Part shown: positions 43,462-51,448 of the stretch, piece after piece | Layout of the letters: each line of letters starts with the position of its first letter | How positions within the stretch are numbered: the first letter of the stretch is position 1 | Assembly: GCF_900116145.1 (NCBI RefSeq) | Contig: NZ_FPAB01000011.1 | Coordinates: forward strand, 1-64,000 | Reading direction: 5' to 3' | Source: Streptomyces harbinensis | GTDB taxonomy: Bacteria > Actinomycetota > Actinomycetes > Streptomycetales > Streptomycetaceae | DNA length: 64,000 bases | Translations under genes and position numbers: made by a program | The notes under the pieces: model-generated | The model's database searches: none | What the model was told of the DNA's origin: nothing | What the model saw: the letters and a program-made list of their open reading frames with translations, nothing else

Positions 43462-44097
43462 TCAGGCCGCCGGGTGGGGCCGGTCGCGGCGGGCGTCGCG
43501 CAGGACCGACGCCCACCAGTGGAGCTGGTCCAGCATCGCCTGCGCGGCGGCCTCGGGTTCCTTCGGCTCCCGCAGCGCGCCGCTCTCGTCGAACAACTGG
43601 AGTAGCGGGGGAAGGCGAGGTAGTCGCGGGCGGTGTGGGCCCGCAACTCGTTGAAGACCTGCCGCAGCTGCTCGATGGCCAGCAGGCCGCCGCTGGCCCC
43701 TCCCCCGGACTTCGTCCGGGAGGTGCCCCCAGGCCGACGAAGCCGATCGCCTTGTGCTGCCACTCGGTGTAGTGCCAGTCGATGGCGGCCTTGACCGAGG
43801 AGGGGAGGCTGCGGTGGTAGTCCGGGGTCACCACGATGAAGGCGTCGGCCTCCCGCAGCCGGCCGGTCGGCTCCGCCATCCCGGCCGGACGTTCCGGGTC
43901 CGGCTCGAAGGCGGGGGAGACGGCCGACAGGGCGAGCGGCAGGGGTAGTGCGCCAGATCGGCGGTGGTCACGGTGAAGCCGCCGTGCGCGCGGGCCAGGG
44001 CGGTGATCCAGTCCGCCACCCTCGGGCCGGCACGGCCCTCCCGGACGCTGGCGGTGATCACGGTGAGCCGGGGCGGGGTGGTGTGCTGCGCTGTCAT
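43462..44097 (-). pseudogene. NAD(P)H-dependent FMN reductase-like gene, frameshifted
   Basis: The original product would be a flavodoxin-fold NAD(P)H-FMN reductase, from MTAQHTTPPRLTVITASVRE to RRDRPHPAA. The frame breaks three times. A G/C is missing at about 43942-43945 (AHYP then out of frame) and another at about 43600. A palindromic element at 43699-43731 interrupts GFVGLG...ASGGLLAIEQL. The two homopolymer losses could be sequencing errors, but the inserted element cannot be. Its divergent regulator gene is also broken, supporting true decay. Confidence 0.8.
43699..43731. repeat. Small interspersed palindromic element inserted in a coding region
   Basis: CTCCCCCGGAC-TTC-GTCCGGGAG with a GTGCCCCCA flank. 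This is the hairpin-forming type that I recall as abundant between Streptomyces genes (read on the other strand TGGGGGCACCTCCCGGACGA and onward). Here it lies inside the reductase gene and shifts its frame. Confidence 0.7.
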
Positions 44098-44198
44098 GTT
44101 CCGACCGTGTCCGCCCGCCGCGCCGCCGGGGAGACCGGGTGGAGACCGGTAGGGACAGGGCCACGCTCCGCGCCGCGCGTTCCTGGTGCGTTCACGGG

Positions 44199-44583
44199 GT
44201 GAGCGAGAACGAGCCGGGCCGTTCTCTGCGGACCCGCCGGGAGGCGGTGACCCCGGCGGACGCCGGACTGCCGACCGGGCCGCGGCGGCGTACCCCGGGG
44301 CTGCGCCGATCCGCATCTGGCGCGGCTCGCCGACGAGCTGACGGTGACGGCCGGGTCCCGGTTCACGGCGCGGGAGGCGTCGGTGTCCGGGCCGCCCCGC
44401 CCCGCCGGGGTGCTGCGGATGGTGCACCCGGGGCTGGACGGGGAGCTGCGGCTCGCGTACGAGACGCTGGAGCTGCCGGCGGACGACGACCAGCGGCTCC
44501 TGGTGTACCTGCCCGCCGACGAGGGCACGGCGGCGCGGCTGGCCGCCCTGTCCGCGGCGGGGGAGCGGCTGCGGGCGGTGTGA
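44199..44583 (+). pseudogene. MmyB-like XRE regulator, internally deleted
   Basis: The GTG at 44199 starts VSENEPGRSLRTRREAVTPA and then TPGLRR, the normal N-terminus of an MmyB-type regulator. At about 44307/44308 it jumps, in another frame, to DPHLARLADELTVTAG and continues to the usual MmyB ligand-domain end (LRLAYETLELPADDDQRLLV). About 150-170 residues, including most of the helix-turn-helix, are gone. It is divergent from the broken reductase, a common regulator-target arrangement, so both partners were probably lost together. Confidence 0.72.
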
Positions 44584-44586
44584 GGG

Positions 44587-45159
44587 TCAGCGGTTCTCGC
44601 CCGGCACCCACAGCACGTCGCCGCGCTCCGTGTTGGCGGCCCTGGCCAGGATGAACAGGAGGTCGGAGAGCCGGTTGAGATAGGTGGCGGTCAGCTCGTT
44701 CATGGTGTCGCCGTGCTCGGCGAGCGCCGCCCAGGTGGAGCGTTCGGCGCGGCGGACCACGGTGGTGGCCTGGTGCAGCAGGGCCGCGCCCGGGGTGCCG
44801 CCGGGGAGGATGAAACTGCGCAGTTTCTCCAGACCGGCCAGGAAGTGGTCGCAGTCCGCCTCCAGCCGGTCGATGTAGCTCTGCCGGACGCGCAGCGGCG
44901 GATGTTCGGGGTTCTCGACCACCGGGGTGCACAGGTCGGCGCCGACGTCGAAGAGATCGTTCTGCACCCGGACCAGTACGGCGCCGATCTCCTCGGACAG
45001 CTCGCCCAGGGCCAGCGCCGTACCGATGACCGCGTTGGCCTCGTTGGCATCGGCGTAGGCGGCGATCCGCAGGTCCGTCTTGGCGGTGCGGCTCATGTCG
45101 CCCAGCGCCGTGGTGCCGTTGTCTCCGGTACGGGTGTAGATCCGGGTGAGGTTGACCAT
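44587..45159 (-). CDS. ATP:cob(I)alamin adenosyltransferase, PduO type
   Basis: Encodes 190 aa. It makes adenosylcobalamin from cob(I)alamin and ATP. The ATP-binding N-terminus is TRIYTRTGDNGTTALGDMSR, with VVRRAERSTWAAL and LNRLSDLLFILARAAN typical of PduO. TACCCT ends 6 nt before the ATG and no SD is seen, so the mRNA is probably leaderless. I see no cobalamin riboswitch. Confidence 0.94.
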   Translation of the reverse strand: MVNLTRIYTRTGDNGTTALGDMSRTAKTDLRIAAYADANEANAVIGTALALGELSEEIGAVLVRVQNDLFDVGADLCTPVVENPEHPPLRVRQSYIDRLEADCDHFLAGLEKLRSFILPGGTPGAALLHQATTVVRRAERSTWAALAEHGDTMNELTATYLNRLSDLLFILARAANTERGDVLWVPGENR

Positions 45160-45196
45160 GCCCCGAGGGTAGCGCTCAGGTGTCGTCGCGGCCCGG

Positions 45197-45252
45197 TAGA
45201 ATACGGGCAGACGACACAGCCTCCCGGCCGGATTCTCCGGCCGGGAGGCTGT
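45197..45252 (+). promoter_or_regulatory. Promoter -10 plus hairpin that sequesters the Shine-Dalgarno
   Basis: TAGAAT (45197-45202) is a near-consensus -10, so transcripts should begin at about 45208-45210. ACAGCCTCCCGGCCGG (45216-45231) and CCGGCCGGGAGGCTGT (45237-45252) form a perfect 16-bp stem with a 5-nt loop. The right arm contains GGGAGG (45243-45248), the only SD for the ATG at 45257. Almost the whole 5'UTR is this hairpin. No terminator function fits, because transcription diverges here. Confidence 0.75.
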
Positions 45253-45256
45253 CGTT

Positions 45257-45802
45257 ATGACTGATACCCCTGATGTGACCCTGCGCCGGGCCGGTACCGA
45301 GGACTTCCCGGTGGTGGAACGGCTGTGGCTGATGTTCCGCCACGACCTCTCCGGATTCCGGGGCGAACTGCCCGCCCCCGACGGCACCTTCCGCGCCGAC
45401 CGGCTGCACGCCGCGTTCCGCGACCCCGGCTGGGCCGCGTATCTGACGCTGAGCGGGGACCGCCCGGCCGGCTTCGTGTTCGTCCGGGCTCTGGACACCC
45501 CGGTCCGGGTGCTCAACGCCTTCTTCGTGGTGCGCGGCGCACGGCGCGCCGGTGTCGGGACGGCGGCCGTCCGGGAGGTGGTCGCCCGCCACCCGGGCCG
45601 CTGGGAGATCCCGTTCCAGGAGGCCAACCGCACCGGGGCGCGGTTCTGGCGCCGGGTCGCCGGGGAACTCGCCGGCCCGGAGTGGACCGAGGAACGCCGC
45701 CCGGTGCCGGGCCGCCCGGACGTCCCGCCCGACCACTGGATCGGTTTCACGGCCGGGCCGTGGCCGCTCCGCGAGGGGAGCGGCCACCGGCCGGCTCAGT
45801 AG
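45257..45802 (+). CDS. GNAT-family N-acetyltransferase
   Basis: Encodes 181 aa. The acetyl-CoA loop is VRGARRAGVGTAAVREVVAR, and VTLRRAGTEDFPVVERLWLM begins the fold. The C-terminal EIPFQEANRTGARFWRRVA is typical of this YitH/RimI-like group. Substrate unknown. Its SD lies inside the stem at 45237-45252, which suggests low or conditionally opened translation. Its 3' end overlaps the convergent secreted-protein gene by 7 bp. Confidence 0.85.
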   Translation: MTDTPDVTLRRAGTEDFPVVERLWLMFRHDLSGFRGELPAPDGTFRADRLHAAFRDPGWAAYLTLSGDRPAGFVFVRALDTPVRVLNAFFVVRGARRAGVGTAAVREVVARHPGRWEIPFQEANRTGARFWRRVAGELAGPEWTEERRPVPGRPDVPPDHWIGFTAGPWPLREGSGHRPAQ

Positions 45803-46125
45803 GGCGCGGGGAGGGTGTTCGCGACCGCGTGCCGGGGGAAGACCGCGTCGGTGACCCGGGTCCCGGCCGGGGTGGCCTGCCCGGCGACGGCCGAGGCGGC
45901 CCGCGACACCAGCCCGCCGAAGTCCCGGCCGTCCGGCTGCCCGAGGGCCGCGCCGGCGGACTCGGTCACCATGCCGTCGGCCGGCTGGACGATGCCGGGG
46001 TCGGCGATCGGCAGGGTGCGCGGGATGTCGTCCGTGCCGGTGGCGAGCGCCGGGGCGGCGCCCAGGGTGAGGGCCGCGGCGGCGACCGCGCCCAGGACAC
46101 CGGCGCGGAGGCTGGTGTGCGTCAT
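45796..46125 (-). CDS. Small secreted protein of unknown function
   Basis: Encodes 109 aa. A signal peptide (about 1-29, ending ALATG) is followed by 80 residues with no recognisable domain: LPIADPGIVQPADGMVTESA, then VSRAASAVAGQATPAG. No cysteines are in the mature part. A clear AAGGAG RBS lies upstream. It may be an envelope protein; I do not recognise a family. Confidence 0.7.
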   Translation of the reverse strand: MTHTSLRAGVLGAVAAAALTLGAAPALATGTDDIPRTLPIADPGIVQPADGMVTESAGAALGQPDGRDFGGLVSRAASAVAGQATPAGTRVTDAVFPRHAVANTLPAPY

Positions 46126-46487
46126 GTGGTGCTCCTTCTCCGTGGTGGGGATGAGACTGCGTCAGTCGTACCCCGGGCCCGCCCGGCCGCGGTCCCCATG
46201 TGGGTGCAAGTCGCCCGCAGGGAGGAGGGATGGGACATCTGCGCTAGCCCAGCCCGGTGAGCGGCGCGCGGGTCCGGGCCGCGCGCCGGGCGGTCCGGCG
46301 CACCCCTGCCGCACCACCCGCCCCGTACGGCACAGCCCTCCCGGGCGCGGCATCCGCCGCACCAGCGGCCGGGGCGTGATGCGCGTCTCTTCACCCCCAC
46401 GGGGTACCTGACGGACACTAAGGTCTTGACCCCCGGGAAGCGCGCGCCCCTCGGGGGTCCGTCGTCAAGGATCAAAGGAGATCGCAC
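46126..46487. other. Intergenic region upstream of hydroxybutyryl-CoA dehydrogenase
   Basis: 362 bp between divergent genes. No coding signal. TAAGGT at 46419-46424 could be a -10 for the dehydrogenase. GACCCCCG (46428-46435) and CGGGGGTC (46454-46461) could form a 5'UTR stem just after it. AAAGGAG (46477-46483) is the RBS. Otherwise I see nothing. Confidence 0.4.
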
Positions 46488-47336
46488 GTGGCCAGGAACC
46501 TCGCCGTCGTCGGAGCCGGACTCATGGGCTCGGGCATCGCCCAGGTCGCCGCCACCGGTGGCTGGACCGTCACCCTGGTGGACACCACGGAGCAGGCGCT
46601 GGCCCGGGGCCGCGGCGGGATCGAGGCGTCCCTGGAGAAGTTCGTCGGCAAGGGGAAGCTGAGCGAGGAGGACGCCGGCGCCGCCCTCGGCCGGATCAGC
46701 ACCGGCACCGCGCTGGACGCCGCCGCCGACGCGGACCTCGTGGTGGAGGCCGTCTTCGAGCAGGCCGACATCAAGCGCGACATCTTCGCCACCCTCGACG
46801 GTCTGGTGAAGGACACCACCGTGCTGGCCTCCAACACCTCCGCCATCCCGATCACCAAGCTCGCCGCCGCCACCTCCCGCCCCGAACGGGTCGTGGGCAC
46901 CCACTTCTTCTCCCCGGTGCCGATGATGGCGCTGTGCGAACTGGTGCGCGGCCGGCACACCAGCGACGAAACCCTGGCCACCGCCCGCGCGTTCGCCGAG
47001 TCCGCCGGCAAGACCTGCATCGTCGTCAACCGCGACGTGGCCGGCTTCGTCACCACCCGGCTCATCTCCGCACTGATCGTGGAGGCCGCCAAGCTCCACG
47101 AGTCCGGGGTGGCCACCGCCGAGGACATCGACCTCGCCTGCAAGCTGGGCTTCGGCCACGCGATGGGACCGCTGGCCACCGCCGACCTGACCGGCGTCGA
47201 CGTCCTCACCCACGCCACCGAGAACATCTATACCGAGTCCCGGGACGAGAAGTTCGCCCCGCCGGAGTCGATGCGCCGCATGGTGGACGCCGGCGACCTG
47301 GGCCGCAAGAGCGGGCGCGGTTTCCACACCTACTGA
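46488..47336 (+). CDS. 3-hydroxybutyryl-CoA dehydrogenase
   Basis: Encodes 282 aa from a GTG with AAAGGAG upstream. NAD(P)-dependent oxidation or reduction between acetoacetyl-CoA and 3-hydroxybutyryl-CoA in butyrate/PHB and ethylmalonyl-CoA related metabolism. Rossmann motif AVVGAGLMGSGIAQVAATGG, active-site region VVGTHFFSPVPMMALCELV with the catalytic His, and MGPLATADLTGVDVLTHATE near the C-terminus. Single-domain, normal length. Followed by a 12-bp-stem terminator. Confidence 0.93.
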   Translation: MARNLAVVGAGLMGSGIAQVAATGGWTVTLVDTTEQALARGRGGIEASLEKFVGKGKLSEEDAGAALGRISTGTALDAAADADLVVEAVFEQADIKRDIFATLDGLVKDTTVLASNTSAIPITKLAAATSRPERVVGTHFFSPVPMMALCELVRGRHTSDETLATARAFAESAGKTCIVVNRDVAGFVTTRLISALIVEAAKLHESGVATAEDIDLACKLGFGHAMGPLATADLTGVDVLTHATENIYTESRDEKFAPPESMRRMVDAGDLGRKSGRGFHTY

Positions 47337-47344
47337 ACCGGTAC

Positions 47345-47379
47345 GGGCGGGTACGGGCGGGCCGCCGCCGTACCCGCCC
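47345..47379 (+). terminator. Terminator after hydroxybutyryl-CoA dehydrogenase
   Basis: GGGCGGGTACGG (47345-47356) pairs perfectly with CCGTACCCGCCC (47368-47379), 11-nt loop, 8 bp after the stop codon. Confidence 0.85.
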
Positions 47380-47500
47380 ACTCACCCCCATGGGTGAAAT
47401 CGCTTCGGTTCCCTCACGCACGGCAACCGGACGGGGGATAGAAGCCGTCAGGTGGAGAGACAGTTGAAGTCAACACGAAAGCAATTCCGGGGAGTGTTAT

Positions 47501-47794
47501 ATGCACATCACAGGCGACCACGCCGAGCTGGTCGTCGAAGGCCGCCTGGACGTCCGCAGTGCCGCGGATGCCCGCTCGGCGTTGCACGACGCCGTCGACT
47601 CCGGGCAGGGGGATCTCGTGCTCGATCTGAAGAGTCTGCACTCCTGGGACGCGACCGGTCTCGGAGTGATCATGGGGGTCCACCGCAGGGCCGGGCGGTG
47701 CGGTCGCCGGCTCGTACTGCGGGATGTGCCCCCGCAAATGCAGCGGGTGCTGGTGGCCACCCGGCTGCACCGCATCCTGACCATCGCCTCCTGA
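47501..47794 (+). CDS. STAS-domain protein (anti-sigma-factor-antagonist-like)
   Basis: Encodes 97 aa, one STAS domain. The phosphorylation loop reads SWDATGLGVIMG, with Thr where SpoIIAA has the phosphorylated Ser (DSSGL). Thr can still be phosphorylated by an RsbW-like kinase. No kinase or sigma gene is adjacent; the neighbour is the large NTPase-like membrane protein. RBS GGGGAGT. GTTGA-AG-TCAAC (47463-47474) in the leader is a small palindrome. Confidence 0.88.
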   Translation: MHITGDHAELVVEGRLDVRSAADARSALHDAVDSGQGDLVLDLKSLHSWDATGLGVIMGVHRRAGRCGRRLVLRDVPPQMQRVLVATRLHRILTIAS

Positions 47795-47849
47795 GCCTCC
47801 TCCCGGACCCCGGGAGGAGGCCGCCCCCGGCCGGCCGTCACGGGGTGCC

Positions 47850-47894
47850 GTGACAGCGGTGACGCCGGTGACCGTGGTGACAGCGGTGACGGAT
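47850..47894 (+). repeat. Five tandem 9-bp iterons (GTGACNNNG)
   Basis: GTGACAGCG, GTGACGCCG, GTGACCGTG, GTGACAGCG and GTGACGGAT follow each other without gaps, starting at 47850, 47859, 47868, 47877 and 47886. They lie 110-155 bp upstream of the membrane NTPase start; an inverted GGTCAC follows at 47897-47902. A -10-like TAGCGT (47942-47947) is downstream. Confidence 0.75.
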
Positions 47895-48003
47895 GGGTCA
47901 CGGGCACGGGGCCGCATACCATGCCCAGGGTGCCGGGCCAGTAGCGTGGAGCCTGCCCGGCGCGTACGCCGTACCCCAACCCACCGCCGCATCCGAGGGA
48001 CAC

Positions 48004-50433
48004 ATGACCATGGAGTCCAGCCAGCCGGCCCCGCACGGTGACCAGCCCGGGGAGCCCGCGGGCACCGGACGGACCACCGAGTTGGTCGCGGGCGACTTCC
48101 TGCTGACCATCAACCCGGTGGACGGCAGCGAGATCGCCTCCTGCCCGCCCGGCCGGCGCCCCATATCCCCGCGCAAAGCCCCCCGGGGCACCGGCGGGGA
48201 CACCGCCCGCGACCCGCTCGCCCCACCGCTGCTGGAGCGGGAGGAGGAACGGCGCCGGCTCTACCGGCTGCTGGCCCGTGGCCGCTCCGTGCGCCTCACC
48301 GGCCCGACCGGCACCGGACGCACCGCCCTGCTGGCCGCTCTCGCCCAGGACTGCGCCGAACTCGCCCCCGACGGCGTGATCCGCCTGACCGGACACCGCC
48401 GCACCCCCTCCGACCTCCAGCACGAGCTGTACGCCGCCGTACGGCACACCCCCGGCTACCGGCCCGGACCCACCGAACTCCAGGCAGGACTGCGCGAGAT
48501 CGGCGCCGTCGTCCTCGTCGACGACCTCGAATTCGGCGCCACCGCCCTCGACGAACTGCTGGACGCCACCCCCGAGTGCGCCTTCCTGTTCACCACCGAC
48601 CCCTCGGTCACCGCGCCCAGCACCACCTCCCGCGTCGAGGAGGTCTTCCTCTCCGGGCTCAGCCGCACCGGCGCCCTGGAACTCCTGGAGTTCGCCGCCG
48701 CCCGCCCGCTCACCGACGCGGAGACCGACTGGGCCGCCGATCTGTGGATCGCCTCCGAGGGCAGGCCGCGCCGCTTCGTCCAGGCCGCCGCCCTGCTGCG
48801 GGCCCGCGACGTCACCGCCGCCTCGGGCGCGCCCACCGGGCCACTGCCGGACGACGAGATGCTGATCGCGTCGCTGGCCGCCGCCCTGCCGGACGCCGAC
48901 CGCGGCATCCTGCGCTTCGCCGTCGCACTCGGCGGCGAACTGCCGGGCCCCGAGCAACTGCCCGCGCTCACCAGCGGCGCGGCCACCGGTCACGACCAAC
49001 TCGCCGAGTCCGGACTGCTCACCACCGCCGGCGGCCGGCTGCGGCTCGCCGAGGGCGTGGGCCCCGCACTCGCCGCCATCGGCTTCGAGGAGGGCGCCGG
49101 CGCCCGCGCGCTGGCCGCCGCCCAGCACTACACCTGGTGGCTGGTGGACCCCTCGGTGGACACCGCCCGCGCCGCCGCCGAAGGCGACGTACTGCTGGCC
49201 GTCACCCAGGCCACCCAGCGCGCCGGCCACTCGGCCGCCGCCGCCAACCTCGCGCACAGCACCGCCCCGCTCCTGGCCGCCGCCGGACGCTGGTCGGTGT
49301 GGGAACGCGTCCTGCGCACCGGCCAGGAAGCCTCCCGCGCGGCCGGAGAGGTGGACCAGCAGGCGTACTTCCACCACGAACTGGGCGTCCTCGCCATCTG
49401 CGAGGGCCGGCTGGACCGGGCCCGCGCCGAACTGGAGGCGTCGATAGCGCTGCGCGGCGTCCTCGCCGACGCGGGCGGCGTCACCGCCGGCCGCCGCGCC
49501 CTGGCGCTGGTCCGCGACCTGTCGGGACCGCCCGCGCTGACCGCCGGCACCGCCCCCGCCCCGCTGACCGCCGCCACCCCGCCGCTGGGGCTGCCCGCCG
49601 CCGCCCCGCGCGAGGACGCGGCGTCCGAGGCCAGCACCCAGGCGATCCCGCGGCACGCCGACCCGGCCGCGACCGGCGAACTGACGGCCGTCCTGCCCCC
49701 GCTGCTGCCGCACGGCGAGCCCGGCGGCGACCCGGCGGACGGCTCCGCCGGCCACGGCGGCCGGGCCGGTGGCCGCTCCGGACGCCGCACCATGGTCGCG
49801 GCGGGCGCCGGGGTCCTGCTGATCGGCGTGCTGGGAACGGTGGTGGCGCTGGGCATGTCCTCGGACGAGACCCCCGCGGCCCCCGACGACGAGCGCACCA
49901 CCCGGCCCGTGGTCACCGACCGGGACCGCGAGGTGGAGGAGGACACCCCGGAGCCGCCCGCCGAGCCCGGCACCCCGAGCGCGGAGACGGACCCGGAGAC
50001 GGAGGAGCCGCCCCCGGAGCCCGAGACCGATCCGGAGACCGGCGAACCGGTGGACCCGTCCACCTCCGGCACCCCGGACAACGGCAACGCCACCGGCAGC
50101 CCCGAGCCGCCCCCGCCCACCCCGGACGACCCGGCGAACGGCGGCGCGGCGGACGGCGCCAGCCCGGGCGGAAACGGGGACGGCAACGGCGGGAACGGCC
50201 CCGGTGGCAACGGGGGCCAGGACGGTGGCGCGGACAGCAGCACGGGCGAGACCGGCAACGGCGAAACCGATGCCGGCGGTGATGGCGACGACACTGAACC
50301 CGGCGACAGCGACGGCGACCAGGACGGCGGCGTGGACGAAGGCGGTGACAACGGGCCGGGCAACACCACCGCCGCCCCGCCCCCGCCCACCGACGACCCC
50401 AGCCCCTCGCCGACCGCGACCGGCAGCGCCTGA
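48004..50433 (+). CDS. Membrane-anchored STAND/AAA-like NTPase with acidic outer tail
   Basis: Encodes 809 aa. After a short N-region (TTELVAGDFLLTINPVDGSE) comes a P-loop domain. It has VRLTGPTGTGRTALLAALAQ, where Arg-106 replaces the Walker A Lys, and GAVVLVDDLEFGATAL as Walker B. A winged-helix and TPR-like helical region (about 300-500) follows. One membrane helix lies at about 597-620, and then 190 residues rich in Pro, Glu, Asp, Gly, Asn with no fold. Topology puts the NTPase inside and the tail outside. It follows a STAS gene. Function unknown; a signalling scaffold is plausible. ATG 48004 has GAGGGA upstream; an earlier start at 47893 was rejected. Confidence 0.75.
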   Translation: MTMESSQPAPHGDQPGEPAGTGRTTELVAGDFLLTINPVDGSEIASCPPGRRPISPRKAPRGTGGDTARDPLAPPLLEREEERRRLYRLLARGRSVRLTGPTGTGRTALLAALAQDCAELAPDGVIRLTGHRRTPSDLQHELYAAVRHTPGYRPGPTELQAGLREIGAVVLVDDLEFGATALDELLDATPECAFLFTTDPSVTAPSTTSRVEEVFLSGLSRTGALELLEFAAARPLTDAETDWAADLWIASEGRPRRFVQAAALLRARDVTAASGAPTGPLPDDEMLIASLAAALPDADRGILRFAVALGGELPGPEQLPALTSGAATGHDQLAESGLLTTAGGRLRLAEGVGPALAAIGFEEGAGARALAAAQHYTWWLVDPSVDTARAAAEGDVLLAVTQATQRAGHSAAAANLAHSTAPLLAAAGRWSVWERVLRTGQEASRAAGEVDQQAYFHHELGVLAICEGRLDRARAELEASIALRGVLADAGGVTAGRRALALVRDLSGPPALTAGTAPAPLTAATPPLGLPAAAPREDAASEASTQAIPRHADPAATGELTAVLPPLLPHGEPGGDPADGSAGHGGRAGGRSGRRTMVAAGAGVLLIGVLGTVVALGMSSDETPAAPDDERTTRPVVTDRDREVEEDTPEPPAEPGTPSAETDPETEEPPPEPETDPETGEPVDPSTSGTPDNGNATGSPEPPPPTPDDPANGGAADGASPGGNGDGNGGNGPGGNGGQDGGADSSTGETGNGETDAGGDGDDTEPGDSDGDQDGGVDEGGDNGPGNTTAAPPPPTDDPSPSPTATGSA

Positions 50434-50454
50434 GCGGCCCGGCCGACCGTACGC

Positions 50455-50489
50455 GTACGGGGCGGGGCCGCACCGGCCCCGCCCCGTAC
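50455..50489. terminator. Bidirectional terminator between NTPase gene and nucS
   Basis: GTACGGGGCGGGGCC (50455-50469), loop GCACC, GGCCCCGCCCCGTAC (50475-50489). Perfect 15-bp stem between convergent genes. Confidence 0.9.
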
Positions 50490-50507
50490 CCGTACCCGCC
50501 GCCGGGC

Positions 50508-51179
50508 TCAGAACAGCCGCAGCTTGTCGTCCTCGATGCCGCGCAGCCCGTCGTAGTCCAGCGTCACGCACCGGATGTCGCGGTCCGTGGCCAGCACCCG
50601 GGCCTGCGGCTTGATCTCCTGGGCCGCGAACACGCCCTTCACCGGCGCCAGATGCGGGTCGCGGTTCAGCAGTTCCAGATAGCGGGTCAGCTGCTCCACG
50701 CCGTCGATCTCGCCGCGCCGCTTGATCTCCACCGCCACGGTCGTGCCGTCCGCGTCCCGGCCCAGGATGTCCACCGGGCCGATCGCCGTCGGGTACTCGC
50801 GCCGGATGAGGGTCCATCCCTCGCCCAGCGTCTCCATGCGGTCGGCCAGCAGCTCCTGGAGGTGGGCCTCCACCCCGTCCTTGATGAGCCCGGGGTCCAC
50901 GCCCAGCTCGTGCGAGGAGTCGTGCAGGATCTCCTCCATGGTGATGATGAGTTTTTCGCCTGCCTTGTTCTCGACCGTCCACACGGTGTGACCGCTGCCG
51001 TCGCTCTCCTTCAGCGTGCACGGCGGTGACATCCAGTTGAGGGGCTTGTAGGCCCGGTCGTCGGCATGGATCGATACGGACTGATCCGCTTTGACGAGGA
51101 TCAGCCGGGGCGCGGACGGGAGGTGTGCGGTGAGCCGGCCGGCGTAGTCGACGGAACAGCGGGCAATGACGAGACGCAT
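50508..51179 (-). CDS. nucS: Mismatch-specific endonuclease NucS (EndoMS)
   Basis: Encodes 223 aa. Actinobacteria lack MutS/MutL, and NucS performs mismatch repair by cutting both strands at the mismatch. The N-terminal DNA-binding/dimer domain starts MRLVIARCSVDYAGRL. The C-terminal RecB-like nuclease has GPVDILGRDADGTTVAVEIK with the D, E and K of the PD-(D/E)XK site, and QLTRYLELLNRDPHLAPVKG. The C-terminal DDKLRLF resembles the sliding-clamp-binding tail of the family. TAGCGT ends 8 nt before the ATG, so a very short leader is likely. Confidence 0.96.
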   Translation of the reverse strand: MRLVIARCSVDYAGRLTAHLPSAPRLILVKADQSVSIHADDRAYKPLNWMSPPCTLKESDGSGHTVWTVENKAGEKLIITMEEILHDSSHELGVDPGLIKDGVEAHLQELLADRMETLGEGWTLIRREYPTAIGPVDILGRDADGTTVAVEIKRRGEIDGVEQLTRYLELLNRDPHLAPVKGVFAAQEIKPQARVLATDRDIRCVTLDYDGLRGIEDDKLRLF

Positions 51180-51448
51180 GGTCGGTCACGCTACCGGGCC
51201 GCCAGGGGCGTGCGCGACGTGGTCCCGGGGGCAGGCGATGGCTGGCGGTATGGGAGGGATTCATGGGATCCGGTGAGTGGCCGGTTATGTGCTCGTTCCA
51301 CTGACGTGTGCGGGTCAGCAGGCATACGGTGGTCCTCAGGGGGCGTCGCCGTCGGGGTACACCTCGGCGCAGACGCGGTGGCGGCGGTGGCGGGGCCCCC
51401 GTGTCCCGTTCGCCCGGCCCCTGCCCGGGGCCGCGAAAGGAGAGATAC

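Noticed and set aside
45160..45256. Cobalamin riboswitch near the adenosyltransferase gene
   Set aside because: No B12-box-like sequence; the space is too short and the adenosyltransferase appears leaderless.
47850..47902. CRISPR-like repeat array
   Set aside because: Units are 9 bp and contiguous with no spacers; no cas genes are in the window.
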